DNA of 64,000 bases from Bacteroidales bacterium (GCA_022653735.1 JALCSU010000005.1:1-64000), one strand, 5' to 3'. Positions 1 through 7,742 are shown, numbered from the stretch's first letter. Numbers and translations are program-made. Notes: generated from the sequence alone by a model not told the origin.

Positions 1-1
1 T

Positions 2-85
2 TTAACACTTTTTTCGGCTTTGTTCTATACCGCCCGCGAGGTGCTGTTAAGCTACCCCGAAACGGGCTATTGTATATGTAAGTAA
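2..85 (+). CDS. possible 3' end of a gene entering from the left
   Basis: Frame 2 is open from the window edge to a TAA at 83-85 and reads LTLFSALFYTAREVLLSYPE and a few more residues, which looks protein-like (hydrophobic then charged). There is too little to identify a family. It could equally be chance reading through intergenic DNA, since the next 250 bases are AT-rich and gene-free. Confidence 0.25.
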   Translation, partial: LTLFSALFYTAREVLLSYPETGYCICK

Positions 86-356
86 TTGAATATTATATAA
101 TTGTTAAATTTTTAACGAATCATTGATTTTTATATTTTGGTCAGTAATTAACACTGTCTTCGCCGGCTCATCAGGTCGGCAATTTTATTTTGATCAGCAA
201 TCTACATTAACATCGCTGCGTTTTGGTCAGCAATTTTGGTTATTGCAGTGTTGCGGGCGGAAATTTACGAAGTTTAAGATAATTTTCAAAATGAACACGT
301 AAAAACTTTGCATCATCCTGCCTCTAGGCCAGTCAAAGTTGGTTGCAACTCCTGGG
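86..356. other. gene-free stretch with repeated TTTTGGTCAG motifs
   Basis: No convincing gene. Three near-copies of TTTTGGTCAGYAAT lie at 135-149, 188-201 and 221-235 in the same orientation, and a looser one (CATCAGGTCGGCAATTTT) sits just before the second. They could be protein-binding sites or decayed repeats; no promoter was recognised beside them. Confidence 0.35.
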
Positions 357-674
357 CTATTTTTCTGGATTCCCGACAGAACGGGTCTCCCAGGCAATGA
401 AAGTCTGTTTCAATTTGCCCTGCCCCATCAGCATTGTCTCTGTTTGGCTCAACACCTCTGAAGGCCAGCCGTCTGCGAAGTATTTCCAGCTATTCCAGCT
501 GCTCTCATTGATCCAATACGTCATAGTGTCTCTCTTGTTGAACCATGCGATGACGGCGACCGTCGAATCAGCATCATCGTTATCCCATTCGCTATGGGTT
601 GCAGGCCTTGCCCAAGCCGAAGAAAAAGCGGTGCAGGCTGCAACGATGCCTAGAATGACAGAATATGCTTTCAT
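357..674 (-). CDS. small secreted protein of unknown function
   Basis: A 105-residue protein with a clear N-terminal signal sequence (MKAYSVILGIVAACTAFSSA, cleavage likely after AWA), followed by a polar, tryptophan-rich mature part of about 80 residues. Export to the periplasm or surface is inferred from the signal peptide only. No family recognised. A TATATTTG box (minus strand, 701-708) lies about 30 bases upstream and resembles the Bacteroidetes -7 element, although no TTG lies at the expected distance. Base composition matches the host background. The overlapping plus-strand frame is a shadow. Confidence 0.55.
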   Translation of the reverse strand: MKAYSVILGIVAACTAFSSAWARPATHSEWDNDDADSTVAVIAWFNKRDTMTYWINESSWNSWKYFADGWPSEVLSQTETMLMGQGKLKQTFIAWETRSVGNPEK

Positions 675-812
675 ATTAATATGATTCAGGAATATTCGTG
701 CAAATATAATAATAAACGATGAGCCTTACTGTCTGGCATGCGAAAATAAATGTGCCATAGGAGGCAAATGAAAAGTGCCTTTTTTACGTTGATCCGGTCT
801 GCCTGGCATCTC

Positions 813-1850
813 CTATTGCATTTGGCGAAGCCTGACATCTATCCCAGATAGCAGTTCCGGCAGGGCAGAAATGTCAGTCTTGCTGAAGTGATAAGGAATC
901 AGCACTTTGGGCGCTATAGTCTTTGCGGCTTTCACGCACTGGTCCACTGTCATTGTATAGGGCTGGTTGACAGGAAGGAAAGCAATGTCGATATCTTTTA
1001 GCTCAACCATTTCAGGAATGTCTTCAGTGTCCCCGGCTATATAAATGCGAAAGCCGTCCAGCGTGAGCACATAGCCGTTGTCTCTGCCTTTTGGGTGGAA
1101 CTGTAAGTGACCTTCAGTGGTGTTGTAGGCGGGTACCGCCTCCAATACAATTCCTTCTGGAAGGGTAGCCCTCTCCCCATTGGCAAGTGCTTTTCCCCAG
1201 CCGAGCATATCTGCGCAGCGGGCATTCGCAAGCAACTGGGTATCTTCCTTTCTCAGGGCGGCGATGGCCTCTTTGTCAAAGTGATCCTGATGTTCGTGGG
1301 TGATCAGGATAATGTCTGCCTTAGGGAATTCCGTTGCATAGTCCGTAAGCTTACCGTAGCTGGATACAGGGTCTATCTGTATTGAAAGGCCCTTGTAATG
1401 GATTTCCAGCGAAGAGTGCTTGATAAGGGTGATGGCGAGCAATTCGCCGGAAGCCGTCTTGAAGCCTTCCACGTCATAGACAGACACTGGCTTTCCAGCC
1501 TCAGTCCAGGCGAGATAGCCTCCAAGTAGATTGTAGGTCTTGAAAAAGCTTCCGTCCAACTTCGCGGCGGCGGCAGCGCTGCGCTTTCCGCTCCGGCAAT
1601 ATACCATTACGGGATGCTCCGTGGAGAGGAGTGCCTTGGCATTCTCAATGAAAGCTTCGTCTTGCCAGTTGATATTGATCGCCCCAGGAAGATGTCCTGC
1701 GGCATATTCCTCCGGAGTGCGAACATCCACAAGCTGGACAGTCTTATCCTCCAAAAGCATGTTTTCAAACTCATTGACTTGAAGGTCCATGTAACCCTGG
1801 CAGCCTAAAAGGCCGAGCATGGTCACTAACGGCATGATAAAATTATTCAT
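813..1850 (-). CDS. lipoprotein with rhodanese and metallo-beta-lactamase-fold domains
   Basis: Start taken at 1850, not at the in-frame ATG at 1877, because only this start puts a signal sequence and lipobox (LLGC, Cys17) at the N terminus. Residues about 25-120 are a rhodanese domain with the active-site loop CRSGKR (Cys85), expected to carry persulfide sulfur. Residues about 135-345 are an MBL-fold hydrolase of the UPF0173-like type, with HEHQDH (185-190), a later metal-ligand Asp in AGDTED and a C-terminal IPYHF. Rhodanese/MBL fusions are common, often in persulfide or thiol chemistry, but usually with the MBL domain first; here the order is reversed and the protein is a lipoprotein. The substrate is unknown. 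Confidence 0.85.
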   Translation of the reverse strand: MNNFIMPLVTMLGLLGCQGYMDLQVNEFENMLLEDKTVQLVDVRTPEEYAAGHLPGAININWQDEAFIENAKALLSTEHPVMVYCRSGKRSAAAAAKLDGSFFKTYNLLGGYLAWTEAGKPVSVYDVEGFKTASGELLAITLIKHSSLEIHYKGLSIQIDPVSSYGKLTDYATEFPKADIILITHEHQDHFDKEAIAALRKEDTQLLANARCADMLGWGKALANGERATLPEGIVLEAVPAYNTTEGHLQFHPKGRDNGYVLTLDGFRIYIAGDTEDIPEMVELKDIDIAFLPVNQPYTMTVDQCVKAAKTIAPKVLIPYHFSKTDISALPELLSGIDVRLRQMQ

Positions 1851-2081
1851 ATCCTTTACCCCATTTCTTCGGGACATTTGTAAACTTACATATAATTTTT
1901 GGATTTTGCGCCAATTCGAAAATGGGTGTCAACTAGAGGATGGCGGTACCCTTGAAACTCATCACATGGCCAAAACAGTTCTCCATCTGTCTGATTTTTT
2001 ATTTGTATATTTCTGTTACGTTCCGGGATCGTCTGTGTTATGTAAGTAGGACGGCACGATAAATGCCCGGCTCCAGCGGCG

Positions 2082-2552
2082 ATGGATTACTTGACTGATG
2101 CGTTCATACGGCTTCGGAAGAAGCTGAAGGTGGTTTCCATGAGGATGCTACCGGATGCTGGGGATGCTGAAGACATTCTCCAAGACAGTTTTGTCAGGCT
2201 ATGGCAGCGGCAGTATCCATTGCGTTCCGAAAAAGAAGCAGAGGCACTGGTTGCAAGAACTGTTAGAAACTCCAGTCTGAATGAGCGGCGACGGCGCAGG
2301 CCGGTTTCCTTGGAAACAGATATGGCTGAGGTTCCGCCTGATTGGGAAGAGAAAGAGAAGGCGTTCGATCAGATGCACCGTCTGATAGAATCGGAACTTA
2401 CGCAGACACAGCGATATATCCTGGAAGAGAAAGAATATGGCGGGCGAACGCTGGAAGACATTGCCAGGGAGATGGAGATGGAACCGGCTGCCGTAAGAAT
2501 GCAACTTTCTCGTGCCCGTAAAATTTTAAGAAATGCTTTGAAAGATGACTGA
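2082..2552 (+). CDS. ECF-type RNA polymerase sigma factor
   Basis: A 156-residue sigma-70 family protein. Region 2 (about residues 8-60) includes DAEDILQDSFVRLWQ, the typical core-binding and -10 recognition helix; region 4 (about 98-150) includes the HTH with LEDIAREMEMEPAAVRMQLS. It should direct RNA polymerase to a small regulon, possibly its own operon. It is first in a run of four genes: the next overlaps by 8 bases and encodes a membrane protein that could be its anti-sigma factor. It carries no added sensory domain. Bacteroidetes ECF factors often control envelope or nutrient genes, which fits the secreted and outer-membrane-like genes downstream. Confidence 0.9.
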   Translation: MDYLTDAFIRLRKKLKVVSMRMLPDAGDAEDILQDSFVRLWQRQYPLRSEKEAEALVARTVRNSSLNERRRRRPVSLETDMAEVPPDWEEKEKAFDQMHRLIESELTQTQRYILEEKEYGGRTLEDIAREMEMEPAAVRMQLSRARKILRNALKDD

Positions 2553-2967
2553 TAAAGATAAGTATACAAGACTGATGCAGCGCTACTGGGACGCTGAGAC
2601 GACTCCGGAAGAGGAGCGGGCGCTAGCCCTTTATGCTGCCAGGACGGACGATCCGGCGTTCACAGAGCTCCGTGCCATGCTGGGGTATCTGTCCATTGGC
2701 AAGGAGAAGAAAGCCCGGAAGTCCAGGGCCGTATGGATGTATTCTTTTGCTGCCTTTGCTTCCTGCATTGTTGCAGTGGCTGCCATCGGCCTGAATCCAA
2801 GAAATGAGAAAAACGTTTCGAAGGAAGACAGTTATTTCCGGTATGCATACGGCGAGGTCTCCTCGGACAAAGCGGAGATTATGGCTACGGTGGATGCCTC
2901 TTTGGCTGATTTCTTCGGCGAGCATACTCCGGCAGAAACGAACCTGATTGAAATGTTCAAGCGATGA
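2545..2967 (+). CDS. single-pass membrane protein, candidate anti-sigma factor
   Basis: A 140-residue protein with a charged N-terminal cytoplasmic part (residues 1-60, including a YWDAETTPEEERALA stretch typical of short anti-sigma-like leaders), one transmembrane helix near residues 66-84 (SFAAFASCIVAVAAIGL) and a polar C-terminal domain of about 55 residues. It overlaps the sigma gene by 8 bases, which suggests translational coupling. Topology and position fit an anti-sigma factor, but no named domain was recognised, so that role is an inference from context. Confidence 0.7.
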   Translation: MTDKDKYTRLMQRYWDAETTPEEERALALYAARTDDPAFTELRAMLGYLSIGKEKKARKSRAVWMYSFAAFASCIVAVAAIGLNPRNEKNVSKEDSYFRYAYGEVSSDKAEIMATVDASLADFFGEHTPAETNLIEMFKR

Positions 2968-3407
2968 GAAAGATATTCATTACCCTTTTGGCTTTGCTTC
3001 TGCTCGCGGCCACGGCATCGGCCCAGCGAGGCCTGAAGTGCAATCCTGTGTTCATGGGTAAGGTAGTTCCCAGGAAGCAGATGGTGGTCACTGAGGTCTA
3101 TGGAAGCAGCATGGCTGCATATAATCTGGAATATTATCGTGGCATCAGTTTCCAGGTGGATGAAGCGCTGGCGCAAAAGGTGGCCGCCTTGGTGGAGCAG
3201 GATGCCAAAGAGGCAGCCGTCAAAGAAACTGAGAAGGTGGGAGAATTTCTTACCTATGCCTTGGTGCAGCCAAACTCTTCCGGCAGGATGAACCGATACC
3301 TTTGCTACCAAGCCAGAAAGATTGGGAAAAAATGGAAGATAACCCTTTTGTATCTGGAGGGCGTGGCCACCTTGGATGATCTGAAAAAGATGTTCGACAA
3401 ACAATAA
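2964..3407 (+). CDS. secreted protein of unknown function
   Basis: A 147-residue protein with a standard signal peptide (RKIFITLLALLLLAATASAQ, cleavage after ASA). The mature part is basic and contains mixed alpha/beta stretches (KWKITLLYLEGVATLDDLKK at the C terminus). It overlaps the preceding gene by 4 bases (ATGA), so it belongs to the sigma-factor operon. No family recognised; a periplasmic or surface role is inferred from the signal peptide. Confidence 0.7.
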   Translation: MRKIFITLLALLLLAATASAQRGLKCNPVFMGKVVPRKQMVVTEVYGSSMAAYNLEYYRGISFQVDEALAQKVAALVEQDAKEAAVKETEKVGEFLTYALVQPNSSGRMNRYLCYQARKIGKKWKITLLYLEGVATLDDLKKMFDKQ

Positions 3408-3415
3408 ATAACGAT

Positions 3416-4132
3416 ATGAAGAAAGCTGTTTTTTTGCTCTGCGCTGTCTTTGCCACCTTTTCGGCTTACGGCCAGTCGCCGGATACTACATCCACTGTTG
3501 TTGGGAAAAAACTGAACTTTGAAGTACCCATCTTTGGAATTACCATGCAGGGTATCAATCCGACATGGTCGATTGTGACTTTTGACGAAATGTCCGGAGG
3601 CTTCAATTACTTGAAGCGGGTTCCAGGAGAAATGAAGCATTCCGGTTTCTATGGCGATTTGTCAATTATTACATTGCGTTACAGGCCTTGGAAGAACGGG
3701 AATGTGTTCTCGATTGGAATAACATGCGAGGTGGACATGAATCGTCTCCACGATGGGTATTCCTTCGCTGATGATGGAAGCATCATACCCACCCCGGAGT
3801 CCCGGAAGAAGTCGAGTGCAGATTATTTAGAAAATATTTCCGTCCTCAAGGTGGGCTATGTGAGGGAATTCGGTAAGTGGAAAGCTGGTGCGTTCGTTGC
3901 TCCCGGCATAGGAACAACCCAGCTGCGAAATGCGTATTCCACCCGGGGCATTTCGGGTATTGACCGGCAAGACAATCTCTATTCCAGATACGGCTTCCGC
4001 TTGGAATTCATGGCTGGCATTTGGTATCAAGGCCTCGGCATTACCGTAGGATACCACCCTGCCGTTGGAAAAAATAGCGGCAATATGCCGATGTACGATT
4101 CTATGCAGTTGGGCCTTTCGGTAAGATATTGA
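3416..4132 (+). CDS. probable outer-membrane beta-barrel protein
   Basis: A 238-residue protein with a signal peptide (MKKAVFLLCAVFATFSAYGQ) and alternating aromatic/hydrophobic strands ending in GLSVRY, a terminal aromatic residue typical of outer-membrane barrels. Phrases such as GAFVAPGIGTTQ and GLGITVGYHPAVG resemble PorT/OmpW-like small barrels of Bacteroidetes, but no family is certain. It is the last gene of the sigma-factor operon, 8 bases after the previous gene, and is followed by a terminator hairpin. Confidence 0.7.
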   Translation: MKKAVFLLCAVFATFSAYGQSPDTTSTVVGKKLNFEVPIFGITMQGINPTWSIVTFDEMSGGFNYLKRVPGEMKHSGFYGDLSIITLRYRPWKNGNVFSIGITCEVDMNRLHDGYSFADDGSIIPTPESRKKSSADYLENISVLKVGYVREFGKWKAGAFVAPGIGTTQLRNAYSTRGISGIDRQDNLYSRYGFRLEFMAGIWYQGLGITVGYHPAVGKNSGNMPMYDSMQLGLSVRY

Positions 4133-4279
4133 TAGGGCGCTAATTAAGGGTTTTGATATGGCAGCCCCGCTGCTTCTTCCTCCTTCTTGCAGAGTCAGGC
4201 AGATGTGCTCTTGGATTAGTCGATGACGTTTCATGCGGAACAAGTCTAACTGAGAAAACCAACTATTAAAAATAAAAAC

Positions 4280-4304
4280 GGAGCGACAATAATCGCTCCT
4301 TTAT
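4280..4304. terminator. bidirectional intrinsic terminator
   Basis: A perfect 7-bp stem GGAGCGA / TCGCTCC with a six-base loop, an A-rich run on the left and TTTAT on the right. It lies between the convergent ends of the barrel gene (+) and the acetyltransferase gene (-) and could stop both. Confidence 0.8.
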
Positions 4305-4319
4305 CATGTCTGTCGGATG

Positions 4320-4955
4320 CTACGGCAATTGTCCTGGAAGGACGAGTATATCCTTGACGGGAAAACCGGAGTCGTACTTCTCGAAGCCATATGGATCTTG
4401 GAAGGCAACGTAATACCCACGAGGAGTGTAGTATGTGCCTTCGATTCCTTTCAGATATCCTTTTTGTAGCTCAAGGCCGAGGAAATACGGGACAGTGCTC
4501 TCGCGCGGCTCGGCGTGGTAATGGATGCCCAGTCCTGAGGCAGTGACGAAGCCGGCATGCTTGTAGAAATCGATGTTGCCTTCCACGAAAACTGCTCCGA
4601 AGCCCATCTCTTGAGCTTTTTCAAGAGCATGTTTCAGCAACCTTATTCCATAACCTTGTCGCTTATAGGCTGGAGCAATACTGATCGGGCCGAAGGTCAG
4701 GATGGGAATGACCCGGCCGTCATCAGATAAGATTTCTGCCTTGGAGAACATCACGTGTCCCATGATGATGCCTTCGGTCTCCATTACAAAATCGAGCTCG
4801 GGGATGAAGTCTGGATTGCTACGGTAGCAGTGAAGGACATAGTGCTCGGTGCAGCCGGGCTGATAGACGTTCCAGAATGCCTCTCTGGTAAGGTTTTCTA
4901 CTGTACGGTAGTCTTTTTCGCACTCAAGGCGAATGATTGTATTCTTGTTGTTCAT
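4320..4955 (-). CDS. GNAT family N-acetyltransferase
   Basis: Start placed at 4955 (MNNKNTIIRLECEKDYRTVE), since the 16 extra upstream residues are not conserved-looking. At 211 residues it has the GNAT fold: N-terminal strand and helix with the loop REAFWNVYQPGCTEHY, then FGPISIAPAYKRQGYGIRLL, which is the acetyl-CoA pyrophosphate-binding motif (Q/R-x-x-G-x-G/A). The later VEGNIDFYKHAGF segment matches the YhbS-like subgroup. Acceptor unknown. It is a single gene, convergent with the sigma-factor operon. Confidence 0.88.
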   Translation of the reverse strand: MNNKNTIIRLECEKDYRTVENLTREAFWNVYQPGCTEHYVLHCYRSNPDFIPELDFVMETEGIIMGHVMFSKAEILSDDGRVIPILTFGPISIAPAYKRQGYGIRLLKHALEKAQEMGFGAVFVEGNIDFYKHAGFVTASGLGIHYHAEPRESTVPYFLGLELQKGYLKGIEGTYYTPRGYYVAFQDPYGFEKYDSGFPVKDILVLPGQLP

Positions 4956-5152
4956 TATTGTCTTGGATATAGATAAATTACATTTGCCCACGCTTATATT
5001 CAAGGTGAGTTAGCTCTGGTTCAATTGCATCTTGCATGGAGTTATCACTCCAAACAACTGATGCTAAAAAACAATATCCAATTGCAGATTACGCATCCAA
5101 AATGTATTTCGCTGGCGAAGGTAATAATTTTTCAAAGGTTTCTTTCGGAATT

Positions 5153-5182
5153 GGCCGTAGAAGCGCCCTTTTTACGGACGCG
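5153..5182. repeat. REP-like palindrome E1
   Basis: Imperfect inverted repeat GGCCGTA ... TACGGAC around the loop GAAGCGCCCTTTT. It is first of three neighbouring palindromes sharing the TACGGA arm and has the same loop layout as the palindromes flanking the transposase at 9.5-10.5 kb. Confidence 0.7.
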
Positions 5183-5200
5183 CCGGTTCTCCAAGGTACT

Positions 5201-5231
5201 CCGTCCGTAGAATCGCCATATTTACGGACGG
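5201..5231. repeat. REP-like palindrome E2
   Basis: Perfect 9-bp inverted repeat CCGTCCGTA / TACGGACGG around a 13-base loop (GAATCGCCATATT). The flank CAAGGTACTC is shared with palindrome E4 (9499-9525) next to the RAYT gene, so E2 and E4 look like copies of one element of about 38 bases. Confidence 0.8.
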
Positions 5232-5250
5232 CGGGTGACTTTTCGGTTTC

Positions 5251-5285
5251 CCATCCGTAATCCGGGCCCTTTTACGGACTGATGG
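5251..5285. repeat. REP-like palindrome E3
   Basis: Inverted repeat CCATCCGTA ... TACGGACTGATGG with a two-base bulge and a GC-rich loop (ATCCGGGCCCTTT). It is third of the cluster and about 50 bases from E2, the same as the E1-E2 spacing. Confidence 0.7.
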
Positions 5286-5845
5286 CCCTCCGAGTGGCAT
5301 CCTGAGGTGATTGACTGAAGCATGATGGAAATATGTAATCTGACCCGAGTATGACACAGATCACGGAATATATTGTATGCGCCTCGTCCTTTCCGACACA
5401 TGCACGAGATGAAGTATTTGAGTGATCACTTATTATTTGTATTATTCGCCATCCTATTGAAACGCCCCCTCGCACTGTTCTGCACCACTCGTCCATTCTG
5501 CGACCAATTCCTGGGACTCAATCTTGATGCTATTGCAGCGCGAAAATCCAATTATGACCCGGAAGGATTTGTCCGTGCAAATAGCGGGCACGGCACTATT
5601 AATTGCAGTACTGGGTAATGAGGCTGTGCCGTCCCATGGGTACTTTTAGAAGTTGGGCTGGGCTGGCCATTCTGTTGTGTAGTACCTTCTGATGCAAACA
5701 TGCCTGCCCGCCAATTGCAAACGTAGGAACAGAATCGGCTCTTGATGACGGGATCGTTGGACAAGGATCCTTTCCAGTTCAGGATGACGTGGTGGGTCGT
5801 ACGGGATGACGGGGAGGTTGTTTAGGATGAATAGTGGTGGTCGTT

Positions 5846-6184
5846 CAGGATGAGAGTGGTGGAATTTCGCAAAGTGCTGTCGGGATATATCCTTCCGGAG
5901 GCTCTGCAAAGGGGTGTCGGTCGACAACGTGACTCTTGGGATGCCTCGATGTAGAGACATGCCATTCCCTACGCACTTCTGTGCAGCCTGCCTCGACAGC
6001 GTTCTGCGAGACACGTTTTCCGGAGGGCTTGAATATACGTATGCGATTCTTTATTCACATCATCTACAAGGTTTTGTGAAACTTTGAAGAGAGGTTGTGA
6101 TTATTCACAATCCTAGGCAATGGTGATATTCATTATAAGCGCTGAGGAGACTATTTACATTACTAGCCACTGGTTCTGGAAACA
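5846..6184. repeat. dispersed 340-bp repeat, copy A
   Basis: Aligns along its whole length (about 339 bases) with 54585-54925, with scattered substitutions and one or two small gaps. Both copies keep the perfect hairpin TTGTGATTATTCACAA and the block CAAAGTGCTGTCGG. The reverse strand of each copy has an open frame of about 56 codons (RRTLSRQA...QHFAKFHHSHP), but most differences between the copies change the amino acid, so it looks non-coding. It may be a non-autonomous mobile element or a structured RNA. Confidence 0.85.
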
Positions 6185-6327
6185 GAGTTCACGCTCTCTT
6201 ATGGATGTTGCACCGTCAGGCAAACGCCCGTTTTATTGTTAAAAACATCAAAATTTGTCTGTTTTTGCAATAATATTGGCGAATATGGGCATTGATCTGG
6301 ATATCGACTAGTATTCTCAATGATTAT

Positions 6328-7146
6328 TCAGTCTTCCAACGCTATCCGGCTTTTATAGAACGACCTCTTTTCGAACTCCTTGAGCAGGGTCTGGAAGCCA
6401 TCCGGCAAGCGCTCGAGGGCCTCGTCTGCCATTTCCGCTAGAATGAGTCTGTGGAATGATTCCGCTATGCCGCCGGTAATACAGGCAAGGGTGTCGGAAT
6501 CTCCACCTAGAGCTATTGCTTTCCGGATGGCATCCTCATAGTCTTCTGACTCCAGGAAACATATTATGGCTTGTGGCACCGTTCCCTGGCAGGATTCATC
6601 CCACCAGTAATTACCATACCAGTCGGCGTAAGTCTTATGAAGGTCGTAGCCGAATCGCTGCTCAATATAGTCCCGTATTTCCTCCTTGGAGTGCTCGGTT
6701 CGAGCCAGGAAGATGGCAGCGGCAGTTGCCTGCGCGCCCTTGATGCCCTCCGGATGACTATGAGTAATCGAAGCGGAAATTTCCGCCACCTGTTCTGTCT
6801 CCTCCAAGGTGTCGAAGAACCAGCCAACAGCGCTCACGCGCATCGCCGAGCCATTGCCCCAGGAGTTATACGGCTTGCGGTCTTCCGTTTGGAAGAGCCA
6901 GCGGCGAAATCCTCCGCCGTAGCCACCCTTGGGGCAAGGGTATTCATTTGCAAGGCGAACCATCTCCTCTTCCAGCACCTTGAGTGTATGCTCCGGATCC
7001 TTGAGCAGCCACGATGCCACCGCCATGGTCATGACGGTATCATCAGTGTAGTTGCTCTCTTTCGGGAACAGGTTGCAATTGTAATCATTGGTGTTGTGGA
7101 ACTCGTAGGTCGAACCTGCGATGTCTCCGATAATGGCACCTAACAT
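6328..7146 (-). CDS. ADP-ribosylglycohydrolase family protein
   Basis: A 272-residue DraG/ARH-like hydrolase, expected to remove ADP-ribose from modified proteins or related substrates with two Mg2+ or Mn2+ ions. The N-terminal GAIIGDIAGSTYE and TDDT (34-37) and the C-terminal GGDSDT (214-219) carry the acidic metal ligands; length is normal for the family. The gene follows a broken VWA gene by 3 bases and probably shares its promoter. Across the divergent promoter lies a Nudix-type regulator whose relatives sense ADP-ribose, which suggests a locus built around ADP-ribose. Cytoplasmic. Confidence 0.9.
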   Translation of the reverse strand: MLGAIIGDIAGSTYEFHNTNDYNCNLFPKESNYTDDTVMTMAVASWLLKDPEHTLKVLEEEMVRLANEYPCPKGGYGGGFRRWLFQTEDRKPYNSWGNGSAMRVSAVGWFFDTLEETEQVAEISASITHSHPEGIKGAQATAAAIFLARTEHSKEEIRDYIEQRFGYDLHKTYADWYGNYWWDESCQGTVPQAIICFLESEDYEDAIRKAIALGGDSDTLACITGGIAESFHRLILAEMADEALERLPDGFQTLLKEFEKRSFYKSRIALED

Positions 7147-7149
7147 GGT

Positions 7150-7613
7150 TTAGTCCTCCTTTTCTTCTTCATAATACTTCTCGGCAAGCGAGGCGTTGAA
7201 TGCCACGCGGGTCTCCATTGTAGCGCAGGGAACTGCGTGATTGAAGTCATCTACTTCCTTCAAATATCGCTCCCTTGCACGTCGCTCGCGCTTGAAGGTC
7301 TTGACCGTCTCCTCGGCCGTCTTTTCGAACTTGATAACGTTGGTGATGGAGAGACTCACCGTCACACCTTCCACGTCGTGGTCGGTACGTCGGTGTGCGT
7401 ATTCCAATATACCTCGTCAATCGACGTACTGTCGAACAGAACAAGCGTAAAGTAGTGCTCCTGCGTTTCCTCGAACTTCTTGGCGGCAGCTTTGACACCG
7501 CCCAGCACCTCATTATAGCCCATAATGGCAGGCTTCTGAATATCCCACATGGAACCGCTGCGGTCCATGATGATCACGTTGTAAACCTTAGTCTTTTCGT
7601 TCTTCTTTTCCAT
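7150..7613 (-). pseudogene. VWA-domain protein gene with internal deletion and frame break
   Basis: The start at 7613 reads MEKKNEKTKVYNVIIMDRSG, with the MIDAS motif DRSGSM of a von Willebrand A domain, then runs to VYWNTHTDVPTT and stops near 7362. A second frame (to 7150) continues with VSLSITNVIKFEKTAEETVK and ends in KYYEEEKED. In intact family members, as I recall them, these two parts are joined by roughly 80-90 residues holding the remaining MIDAS threonine and an ITDG motif. That middle is absent and the frame shifts at about 7375-7400. The two pieces are next to each other with no insert, so this is a deletion. The product is probably non-functional. Confidence 0.8.
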
Positions 7614-7638
7614 AATGCGTCGCGATTTTATTATTAAT

Positions 7639-7655
7639 TGTGTCAATGTGACGCA
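7639..7655. promoter_or_regulatory. palindromic candidate operator 1
   Basis: TGTGTCAATGTGACGCA, an interrupted inverted repeat TGTCA-nnn-TGACG, just downstream of the leftward -7 box (7654-7661). It matches the second site at 7691-7707 in inverted orientation (TGTGTCATTTTGACGCG). Confidence 0.6.
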
Positions 7656-7684
7656 AAAATAAAACATTATTCCGAATCCTCCAA
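7654..7684 (-). promoter_or_regulatory. leftward promoter of the VWA/ADP-ribosylglycohydrolase genes
   Basis: On the minus strand, TTG (7682-7684), a 20-base spacer and TATTTTTG (7654-7661), close to the Bacteroidetes consensus TTG-N19-TAnnTTTG. The candidate operator overlaps its start region. Confidence 0.6.
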
Positions 7685-7690
7685 ATTTTT

Positions 7691-7707
7691 CGCGTCAAAA
7701 TGACACA
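7691..7707. promoter_or_regulatory. palindromic candidate operator 2
   Basis: CGCGTCAAAATGACACA, the inverted counterpart of the site at 7639-7655, lying immediately upstream of the -33 element of the rightward promoter. Paired sites in a divergent promoter region suit an autoregulating DNA-binding protein. Confidence 0.6.
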
Positions 7708-7712
7708 AAATT

Positions 7713-7742
7713 TTGCAAATAGGCCGAAAACGCCTATCTTTG
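7713..7742 (+). promoter_or_regulatory. rightward promoter of the Nudix regulator
   Basis: TTG (7713-7715), exactly 19 bases, then TATCTTTG (7735-7742): a full match to the Bacteroidetes vegetative consensus. The start codon lies only 8 bases after the -7 box, so the transcript should have almost no 5' leader. Confidence 0.8.

Larger units (their letters stand above)
4956..6327. other. long intergenic block with several repeat families
   Basis: No gene is supported over about 1.37 kb. It holds three short palindromes (5153-5285), a run of degenerate TTCAGGATGACG-type repeat pieces (about 5761-5850) and one copy of a 340-bp dispersed repeat (5846-6184). The remainder (5290-5760 and 6190-6327) shows nothing recognisable. 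Short open frames here are accidental: none has a plausible start context together with protein-like composition. Confidence 0.6.

Noticed and set aside
5153..5285. Possible CRISPR array from three spaced palindromes
   Set aside because: Only three units, the repeats are not identical, the spacers are too short and variable, and no cas genes are present.
5025..5618. Several short plus-strand frames in the intergenic block
   Set aside because: They read through palindromes, have no promoter or conserved-looking sequence, and overlap each other in several frames.
5646..6014. Open frame on the minus strand within the 340-bp repeat, repeated at 54442-54753
   Set aside because: Most differences between the two copies change amino acids, composition is not protein-like and the frame runs into unrelated palindromic repeats; better explained as repeat DNA.
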